This document shows, in pieces, positions 52,662 to 60,192 of a stretch of DNA of 64,000 bases. The stretch comes from Planctomycetaceae bacterium (GTDB lineage Bacteria; Planctomycetota; Planctomycetia; Planctomycetales; Planctomycetaceae). A program made the position numbers and the translations under genes. Under the pieces are notes generated by a model. The model made no database searches. It had not been told where the DNA came from and saw nothing but the letters and a program-made list of their open reading frames with translations. The stretch spans positions 558,001-622,000 of the forward strand of contig JACKHO010000004.1 of NCBI GenBank assembly GCA_020638955.1. Direction: 5' to 3'. Positions within the stretch are counted from its first letter, which is position 1, and each line of letters starts with the position of its first letter.

Positions 52662-54473
52662 ATGAAATTGCCGGTTCACTTGGTGATGTTCTCGATGGTT
52701 CTCATTGCTGCGCAGGTGAAAGCCGCAGATGAGGAGCCGGTCAAGCCGGACACCGTGGCCATTATCGAATTGAATGGTGCCGTGGCTGATAAGCCCATGT
52801 CGGATGACCCGCTGTTCGGGACGGCGGCGCCGGAGAGTTTGTCCAGCCTGGTCTCGCGACTGCATCAGGCGGCTGATGATCCGAAGGTTGCCGGCGTGGT
52901 GCTCATTCTGAATGGCGGAAGTGCCGGTCGGGCTCAGTCGGAGGAACTGCATCAGGCGTTTCGTTATGTCAAAGAACGTAAGCCAATGTTTGCCCATGCC
53001 GATTCGCTCATGACCGGTGGTTACACGCTGCTGTCCGGCGCTGGTCGGGTGAGCATTTCCCCGACTGGCGACGTGTGGGTCACCGGGATTTATGGCGAAC
53101 AAATTTATCTGCGTGGTCTGTTTGACCTGCTCAAAATTGAGCCGGACTTTCTGACATGTGGCGAATACAAGAGCGCGGCAGAGCAGTACATGCGGAAGGG
53201 GCCATCTGATCAGGCGTCGGAAATGTACGGCTGGTTGTACGACAGTATTTTCGACACGATGGTCAAACAAATCGCGGCGGGACGCGAAGTCGACGAAGCC
53301 AAAGCCCGCGGCTGGATTAAGCAGGGGCTGTTCTCCGCCGAGAAGGCCAAAGAAGACGGGCTCATCGATGCTGTCGAAACTCGCGAAGCACTGACGGCAA
53401 CTCTCAAAGAGCAGTTCGGTGCCGCAGTGAAGTTTGAGAAAGGATACGGCAAAAAGTCGGGGCCGGAAATCGATTTGAATAATCCGTTCGCAGCGCTTCA
53501 GTTGTGGGCGCAAATTCTGGGTGGCGGTGAGACGCGTCGTTCCACAAAGGATGCAATTGCCGTCGTCCATATTGATGGAGCCATCAACCTCGGGAAGGAA
53601 GAAATCTCACTCTTCTCCGGTTCAGGCGGTGCCTATAGTGAACCCATTCGTAAGGCGCTCGATGAAGTCGCCGCCGATCCCCGCATCAAGGCGGTGGTCT
53701 TACGCGTGAATTCGCCGGGTGGCTCGGCCACGGCGAGTGAAATCATTGCACAGGCAGCCATGCAGGTGCAGGAGAAGAAGCCGGTCATTGTTTCGATGGG
53801 GGACGTTGCTGCCAGCGGCGGGTATTACGTGGCTTGTGAGTCTGATCGAATTTTTGCAGAGAACGCGACCATTACGGGGTCTATCGGCGTGCTTGGTGGG
53901 AAGCTGGCGACCGCCAAAATGTTCGACCGCATTGGCGTGCACTTTCATCCCATTCAGCGTGGTGAACGGGCGGGAATTCTCGGAACCGGAGGCCGCTTCT
54001 CCGATGACGAACGAGCCGAGTTGCAGTCGTGGATGGATGAAATCTACGGTGTGTTCAAAGGTCACGTCGTGCATGGTCGCGGCGAGCACCTGTCGAAGCC
54101 AATTGATGAAATCGCCGGTGGCCGCGTGTTCTCCGGGCGTCAGGCGCTGGAGCTAGGGCTGGTTGACGAAATCGGGTCGCTCGATGACGCCATCAAGTAC
54201 GCCGCTGCACAGGCAAAAGTTGAAGATTATGAAATCCGTACTGTGCCCCGCGCGACGAACGTGTTTGAGCAGTTGTTCGAGGACATGTCTCCTTCAAAGA
54301 AAAAAGATGATCGCCGGCTGGGCCTGTTGGAGGCGATGGCCCCGCATTTGTCAGGAATCGATCCTGTCCACATGAATATGATCCAAGATGCCGTGCGGCA
54401 GCTCGAACAACTTCGTACGGAACAGGTCCTCATGGCTTTGCCGGTCTTCCAGACAATGGAGGAGTCGCACTAA
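52662..54473 (+). CDS. sppA: Signal peptide peptidase SppA (67-kDa type)
   Basis: Membrane-associated serine peptidase degrading cleaved signal peptides. Two tandem S49 domains: an N-terminal half contributing the catalytic Lys (GEYKSAAEQYMRKG, K170, aligned with the E. coli GKYKSAVEP site) and a C-terminal half with VNSPGGSATASE and nucleophile Ser385 in DVAASGGYYVACESD. An N-terminal hydrophobic stretch (LPVHLVMFSMVLIAAQVKA) looks like a cleavable signal or anchor. ATG 52662 with GGGGAG 9 bp upstream is the start; an earlier ATG at 52596 is not supported. Its stop shares a base with the next gene (TAATG). Confidence 0.9.
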   Translation: MKLPVHLVMFSMVLIAAQVKAADEEPVKPDTVAIIELNGAVADKPMSDDPLFGTAAPESLSSLVSRLHQAADDPKVAGVVLILNGGSAGRAQSEELHQAFRYVKERKPMFAHADSLMTGGYTLLSGAGRVSISPTGDVWVTGIYGEQIYLRGLFDLLKIEPDFLTCGEYKSAAEQYMRKGPSDQASEMYGWLYDSIFDTMVKQIAAGREVDEAKARGWIKQGLFSAEKAKEDGLIDAVETREALTATLKEQFGAAVKFEKGYGKKSGPEIDLNNPFAALQLWAQILGGGETRRSTKDAIAVVHIDGAINLGKEEISLFSGSGGAYSEPIRKALDEVAADPRIKAVVLRVNSPGGSATASEIIAQAAMQVQEKKPVIVSMGDVAASGGYYVACESDRIFAENATITGSIGVLGGKLATAKMFDRIGVHFHPIQRGERAGILGTGGRFSDDERAELQSWMDEIYGVFKGHVVHGRGEHLSKPIDEIAGGRVFSGRQALELGLVDEIGSLDDAIKYAAAQAKVEDYEIRTVPRATNVFEQLFEDMSPSKKKDDRRLGLLEAMAPHLSGIDPVHMNMIQDAVRQLEQLRTEQVLMALPVFQTMEESH

Positions 54474-54757
54474 TGGAAGGTCTGCCCAATCGGGAGTTGC
54501 TGGAAGCGATGCACTCGTTTCCCTGCACATACACATTCAAGGTCATTGGTTCCGGCGACAGCCAGTTTGCGGGTCGTGTTGTGAGTGCCGTGCGAGGTCA
54601 TTTGACTGAGGATGCCGAGCCGGCCTTTTCGACCAGAAAATCCTCTCGTGGGAACCACATGTGCGTGACCATTGAACCGGTCGTTGAAAGTGCCGACATG
54701 GTCCTCGAAATGTACGTAACCCTGCGTGATGTCGAAGGCGTCGTCATGCTCATGTAG
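54473..54757 (+). CDS. DUF493/YbeD-like small protein
   Basis: A 94-residue ferredoxin-like-fold protein: LLEAMHSFPCTYTFKVIGSG, a central SSRGNHMCVTIEPVVESADM and a C-terminal DVEGVVMLM match the YbeD/DUF493 family, whose structure resembles the regulatory ACT fold. No catalytic residues are expected. ATG 54473 overlaps the sppA stop by one base (TAATG), so the gene is co-translated with sppA. Its role is unknown in bacteria in general. Confidence 0.8.
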   Translation: MEGLPNRELLEAMHSFPCTYTFKVIGSGDSQFAGRVVSAVRGHLTEDAEPAFSTRKSSRGNHMCVTIEPVVESADMVLEMYVTLRDVEGVVMLM

Positions 54758-54784
54758 GGTGTAACTGTTGCTGCAGCAGTGGTT

Positions 54785-54824
54785 TGTGGAGAATTGAGTG
54801 TTCCGGATGTGCAAATTCTCCACA
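54785..54824. promoter_or_regulatory. Perfect 11-bp inverted repeat before the ECF sigma gene
   Basis: TGTGGAGAATT (54785-54795) and AATTCTCCACA (54814-54824) are perfect reverse complements with an 18-nt spacer. No T-run follows on either strand, so an operator or a leader stem is more likely than a terminator. A second palindrome, TGCTGCAGCA, is at 54769-54778. The start of the sigma gene (ATG 54878) lies 53 bp downstream. Confidence 0.5.
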
Positions 54825-54877
54825 TTGGCGGGAATAAAACAGGGCAGAATCGACTCAGCCTCACAGTGAACGTGTCC

Positions 54878-55396
54878 ATGGATACTGGTTCGTCAGAATT
54901 GACCGCAGCCTCGCTCGTTCGCGAGCAATATCAGGCTGTGTATCGATTTGCGTTCCGGTTGGCGTGTTCTGTGAGCGATGCGGAAGATTTGACACAACAA
55001 ACTTTCCTCATTGCCTGCAGGAAACTTGGGGATTTACGCGACCCCGGCCGTGCTCGTTCTTGGTTGTTTTCGATTGTACGAAACCTGTTTTTGAAACTGC
55101 GTCGCGAGTCGCAGAACATGGTTGCGGGAATCGAACAGCCGGAAGAGGTTGTGGAGGATGTTTCGCTGGATATCCCGGTTGATTCCGAGCGTCTCGAACA
55201 GGCGCTGGCAACTCTGCCGGAGGCATTCCGCGTCCCTCTGCTCCTCTACTACTTCGAAGATTTGTCCTACAAGGAAATTGCAACTGCTCTGGAAGTGCCC
55301 GCCGGAACAGTGATGAGTCGTCTTGCCAGAGCCAAGAGCCACTTGCGTGTGGCCTTGGGAGATGCCGAACAGGCCGGGCTGGCAGAACGAAACTGA
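54878..55396 (+). CDS. ECF-type RNA polymerase sigma factor
   Basis: Sigma-70 family region 2 (REQYQAVYRFAFRLACSVSD, DAEDLTQQTFLIACRKLGD) and region 4 (LPEAFRVPLLLYYFEDLSYK, EIATALEVPAGTVMSRLARA) are clear. ATG 54878 gives 172 residues. The longer frame from 54779 would put an 11-bp inverted repeat inside the coding region and was rejected. It lies 16 bp before the ZAS anti-sigma gene, so the pair forms a regulatory unit. The target regulon is unknown; DUF1559 genes flank the pair and are candidates. Confidence 0.85.
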   Translation: MDTGSSELTAASLVREQYQAVYRFAFRLACSVSDAEDLTQQTFLIACRKLGDLRDPGRARSWLFSIVRNLFLKLRRESQNMVAGIEQPEEVVEDVSLDIPVDSERLEQALATLPEAFRVPLLLYYFEDLSYKEIATALEVPAGTVMSRLARAKSHLRVALGDAEQAGLAERN

Positions 55397-55411
55397 GGGA
55401 TTGTTGACACC

Positions 55412-56164
55412 ATGACGAGTTGTTCTGAACTAAGAGCGAAATGGGATGTGCTCTGCTCAACCGAATTGGATTCGGTTGCAGAGGACTGTTCGCACTTGCG
55501 CGCGTGTTCAGAATGCCAGCAGTGGCTGCAGCAGTTGCGTCATTTCGATTCAAAGGTCAGCGCGGCGTTGGCTGATGTGCCGATCCCAGAGGGGCTCGAA
55601 GCGCGACTGCTCGCAGCAATTGAGTCCGAGAGTGCTGCAGCGGCGCCGGTAGTGGAATCGCCACGTCGCCGATCGTTTACCGGGCTACGAGTTCTGCTGA
55701 CACTCTCTGCAGCGATTTTGCTGGGTCTGGTCTGGTGGTTGTCGGTGCCCGATAATTCCCCTGTGACATTTGAGTTTGCCGAGTTGCAAACACGGCTGCA
55801 GCAGGACTACTCACAGGTTGCCGCTGTTGAGGCATTGCCCGTCGCAACCGACTTGGATTGTGCGACGGTGGAAGGTGAGTTGCGACGTTTGCGTCTGCAC
55901 GATCCTCGCGGTCTCCAACTGGATTCGGTCGCCGGTTCCGATGCAGCGGCCTACGCGTTTCGCTACAAGCAGTGGAGTGGAGTGGTCATCGCCATTCCAA
56001 CTCATCGTCTTCAGAATGGGCCATCTTCGACGGCCCCTGTCTCCGGTTCGCGTCAACGCAGTTTTGCCTGGCAGTCGCGCGATCAGCAGTGGGCTTACGT
56101 GTGCTATGTGAATTCCGGTCCCGCCGAAGGATTCATGCGATCGGTCTTCGGATCGATGGTGTAA
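55412..56164 (+). CDS. ZAS-type anti-sigma factor with single membrane segment
   Basis: An N-terminal H-x3-C-x2-C zinc motif (H28, C32, C35 in CSHLRACSEC) precedes a conserved hydrophobic segment at about 92-112 (LRVLLTLSAAILLGLVWWL). An extracytoplasmic domain of about 135 residues follows, of unrecognised fold. This is the standard layout of a transmembrane anti-sigma factor cognate to an ECF sigma. ATG 55412 lies 15 bp after the sigma stop. The Cys pair is intact, so zinc or redox sensitivity is possible. Confidence 0.75.
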   Translation: MTSCSELRAKWDVLCSTELDSVAEDCSHLRACSECQQWLQQLRHFDSKVSAALADVPIPEGLEARLLAAIESESAAAAPVVESPRRRSFTGLRVLLTLSAAILLGLVWWLSVPDNSPVTFEFAELQTRLQQDYSQVAAVEALPVATDLDCATVEGELRRLRLHDPRGLQLDSVAGSDAAAYAFRYKQWSGVVIAIPTHRLQNGPSSTAPVSGSRQRSFAWQSRDQQWAYVCYVNSGPAEGFMRSVFGSMV

Positions 56165-56186
56165 GGGCCGACCGCCACTCAGGCCC

Positions 56187-56226
56187 ATTGGTCGTTCCCA
56201 CCAGTTCAAATTGAACTGATTGGTCG
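56187..56226. promoter_or_regulatory. Palindrome flanked by direct repeats upstream of the second DUF1559 gene
   Basis: CAGTTCAA-A-TTGAACTG (56202-56218) is a perfect 17-bp odd palindrome. It is flanked by the 8-bp direct repeats ATTGGTCG at 56187-56194 and 56219-56226. The palindrome lies 117 bp before the DUF1559 ATG at 56335 and 38 bp after the anti-sigma gene. The geometry suits a transcription-factor operator, possibly that of the ECF system upstream. Between 56227 and 56334 nothing else was recognised. Confidence 0.5.
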
Positions 56227-56334
56227 AGGCTGATAGCATTCTCTCTGTTGAAGTTGCGACGACGCTTGCGTTTATGGAAAAGCGTTTCGTCGTGCAAGTG
56301 GCGCACTGGTTGCGCCTACAGAGGAGTCCATCAA

Positions 56335-57285
56335 ATGCAAGTTGTCAGAAAGAGCGTTGCCCCGAGCCCAAAGCGGCGTGACGGGTTTACACTCATTGAA
56401 CTGTTGGTCGTCATTGCCATCATCGCCATGTTGGCGGCACTGTTGTTGCCTGCGGTGCAGCGATCACGTGAGTCTGCTCGTCGGGCTTCTTGTTTGAGCA
56501 ACATGAAGCAGCTTGCTCTGGCGACGCACAACTACATGGACGCTCACCGGAAACTGCCATCGGGCTGGCTCGAAGATACGGCGAATCCTCTGTGTGATTT
56601 CGATGTCACCCCGTTTCCAGAGCCGATCAACATTCCGCAAACTGGCAACCAGCCACCTCTGCTGATTACCGACTGGGTGATGGGGCCGTACTGGAGCTGG
56701 CACTCACTCATTCTGCCGCAAATTGAGCAGAGTACGCTGGCGATTCAATTCAGCAATCTAAAGACCACTCAAGCCAACTGGGATTTCCTGCACGCGCCGA
56801 TTCCTGTGTACGTTTGCCCCAGTGCTTCGCTGCCATCTTCCCGTCCAGGAAATGGATTGGGGTACACGAACTATCGGGGCAACATGGGGGCCTGGTCCCA
56901 GACTAATCCCAACGCGCCTCTCAATAACGGGATCTTTTATGCGAACAGTGGGCTCGATGACCGCGACATTATCGACGGGCTGTCAAACACCATTCTGTTC
57001 GGCGAGTCACAGTTTGGTGGCTTCTGGGGTGACAACTACGCCTGTTGTGCTCGTGGACGTGATGATCAGCCGCTTTTTGACGGGCACTGGACCGGCAATG
57101 CGCAACAGGCCTGTAACACCACTGGCAGCATTCACTTCCTGGGGTTCGGCAGTTTCCATGTTGATACGGCCAATTTCGCATTGTGCGACGGGTCGGCCCG
57201 TAGCATTGCGAAAAATATTGATCAGCAACTGTTTTGGTCGTTGTGCACTCGCAACGGCGGAGAGCCAATTAATAGCGAATTCTAA
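56335..57285 (+). CDS. DUF1559 pseudopilin-like surface protein, second copy
   Basis: Same family as the gene at 49295: prepilin-like DGFTLIELLVVIAIIAMLAA, ALLLPAVQRSRESARRASCL, NMKQLALATHNYMDAHRKLP, then a beta-domain with DGLSNTILFGESQ, LCDGSARSIAKNID and C-terminal GGEPINSEF. ATG 56335 with GAGGAG about ten bp upstream is the start; 56248 is a longer in-frame choice without support. At 316 residues it is somewhat shorter than copy 1. No lipoprotein follows this copy; the next gene is a receiver. Confidence 0.9.
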   Translation: MQVVRKSVAPSPKRRDGFTLIELLVVIAIIAMLAALLLPAVQRSRESARRASCLSNMKQLALATHNYMDAHRKLPSGWLEDTANPLCDFDVTPFPEPINIPQTGNQPPLLITDWVMGPYWSWHSLILPQIEQSTLAIQFSNLKTTQANWDFLHAPIPVYVCPSASLPSSRPGNGLGYTNYRGNMGAWSQTNPNAPLNNGIFYANSGLDDRDIIDGLSNTILFGESQFGGFWGDNYACCARGRDDQPLFDGHWTGNAQQACNTTGSIHFLGFGSFHVDTANFALCDGSARSIAKNIDQQLFWSLCTRNGGEPINSEF

Positions 57286-57297
57286 CTGCGGATGAGG

Positions 57298-57314
57298 ACG
57301 CACGCCGGGTGCGT
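57298..57314 (+). terminator. Hairpin after the second DUF1559 gene
   Basis: ACGCAC (57298-57303), loop GCCGG, GTGCGT (57309-57314), 12 bp after the stop. There is no T-tract, so it may be a weak terminator or a processing stem between this gene and the receiver gene that starts at 57351. Confidence 0.35.
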
Positions 57315-57350
57315 GGATGGTCGACTGAATACGAACAACTCGAAGGAACG

Positions 57351-57722
57351 ATGATTGCTCATTCTGAAATCAAGCTGCTCATAGCCGATGACGACGACCT
57401 GTTTCGGGAGACGGTGGTCGATTTGGTTGGACCGCATTTCGAGACCATCGCCGTCGATTCTGGCGAACACGCAATTGAGGTTGTGGAATCGAAGGAAATT
57501 CATCTGGCCCTTCTCGATATGCACATGCATGTGCTCACAGGGCTGGAAACCATTCGAATTCTGCGAGAGTTGGTCGACTCGCTCCCGTGCATTCTCATGA
57601 GCTCCGACGTCACCGAGTCGCTGGAACGTTCTGCACTCGACCTCCATGCGTTTCGCGTTCTGCGAAAACCTCCCACGCGAAAGTTGCTGTTGGATACCAT
57701 TGAAGCTGCCCTGCAACTATGA
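57351..57722 (+). CDS. Stand-alone response-regulator receiver domain
   Basis: CheY-like protein without output domain. The acidic pocket is IADDDDLFRE (11-20), the phosphoacceptor is Asp56 in LLDMHMH, and Ser84/85 (ILMSSD) and Lys106 (LRKPPTR) complete the switch. ATG 57351 has GAAGGA 4 nt upstream. 123 residues. It is not flanked by a histidine kinase gene in the window. It is followed by an FHA-domain gene, and both may act as adaptors in signalling. Confidence 0.85.
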   Translation: MIAHSEIKLLIADDDDLFRETVVDLVGPHFETIAVDSGEHAIEVVESKEIHLALLDMHMHVLTGLETIRILRELVDSLPCILMSSDVTESLERSALDLHAFRVLRKPPTRKLLLDTIEAALQL

Positions 57723-57779
57723 TGAAAGCAACCGTTCGGTTTGGCATTTCATTTGGCATTTCACCAGAGTGGCAGCAAC

Positions 57780-58454
57780 ATGGGCGAGTTGACGTTTCAG
57801 GTCATCGATGGTCTGGAAGCTGGCGCGGTATTTGGCGACCTTGCTTCTCCTGTCACCATTGGCCGTGAAGAAGACAACAAGATTCGCCTGAACGATGAAC
57901 GGATTAGTCGTTTTCACGCGAAAATCCAGGAAACCGAAGGTCGTGTCATTCTGACCGATTTGGAAAGCACAAACGGCACGCGGGTGAACGGTCACCCCGT
58001 TCGTATGCGAGTGCTCTCCATTGGCGATCAAATTCACGTGGGGCGTTGCGTGCTGGTCTATGGAAGTCAGCAGCAAATTGATGAGAAAATCATCAATGAG
58101 GAAGACAGCAGCGACAACAGTAAACGCATCGACACAGACATCCGAAATCGGGATCAGGCACACGTCTTTCCCGATGCGTATCCCGGCGGTCCACCGGAAA
58201 TTCCTGAAGGTCTGACTCCCCTGCAGGCTGTCGAACTGGCAAATGTTTTGGATTTTGTGCGAACGGAAGTTCTTTCGGCGTTATACAAATGTCACGAGCC
58301 TGTCGTTCGTGACGGTGTTAACCAGGTCAATTTGCCGAATGCCGCGTGGCATCGATTGCAGCGGGTCCCTTTGCAGTTGGCTCAGTATTTGAAAAAGCTT
58401 TCAGAACCTCATTCAGAGGCTGGCCACGGCACTGTTGAAGATGAGAATACCTGA
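57780..58454 (+). CDS. FHA-domain protein
   Basis: An N-terminal forkhead-associated domain recognises phosphothreonine. The conserved elements are present: VTIGREEDNKI with Gly28-Arg29, SRFHAKI (Ser43, Arg44, His46) and ESTNGTRVNG (Asn65). The C-terminal 110 residues are acidic and contain a conserved-looking helix (LQAVELANVLDFVRTEVLSA) with no named domain. The start is ATG 57780; 57741 is a possible upstream ATG. Planctomycetes encode many such proteins downstream of Ser/Thr kinases. It lies 57 bp after the receiver gene. Confidence 0.8.
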   Translation: MGELTFQVIDGLEAGAVFGDLASPVTIGREEDNKIRLNDERISRFHAKIQETEGRVILTDLESTNGTRVNGHPVRMRVLSIGDQIHVGRCVLVYGSQQQIDEKIINEEDSSDNSKRIDTDIRNRDQAHVFPDAYPGGPPEIPEGLTPLQAVELANVLDFVRTEVLSALYKCHEPVVRDGVNQVNLPNAAWHRLQRVPLQLAQYLKKLSEPHSEAGHGTVEDENT

Positions 58455-58769
58455 TACTGTGCACCCCATGAGGTAGTGCGGATTTGCCCGAAGGAATTTG
58501 CTGACGGGGCGTTCGCTGGCTGGAGTTGGCGAATTGCTTTCTCCGATTCCCAAAGCTCAAGGACGTACCGCTTGACCTTTGATGCGAAGTACAGCATCTT
58601 TCAAACTGGTATTCGCGTCCTGCCTTGTGGCCACATGCTGAGACTCATGTGATAACATTGTCGCAGGCGACAGGCCGAGGCAACTTGCTCTGGCCAAAAA
58701 AAACTGACACCGCAACGGCGGGTTGAAATTTACGAGCTTAACGAGCCCAAGAAGTAACTGGTTGAAGAA
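58455..58769. other. 315-bp intergenic region between FHA gene and argH
   Basis: No gene is supportable here. Visible elements are a 6-bp inverted repeat TGTCGC-AG-GCGACA (58659-58672), followed by an imperfect GGCC stem (58673-58695) and an A-run (58696-58703). The A-run after the stem argues against a forward terminator. A short minus-strand open frame (58409-58597) has no family signal. A promoter for argH is expected but could not be pinned down. Confidence 0.6.
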
Positions 58770-60146
<1,377 letters not shown>

Positions 60147-60192
60147 CGTCCGGTTGTCAGCGAACCTATAAACCTCTCCGGGGGAATGCATT

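Noticed and set aside
58409..58597. 62-codon minus-strand frame beside argH
   Set aside because: It has no signal, motif or ribosome-binding site and partly overlaps the FHA gene.
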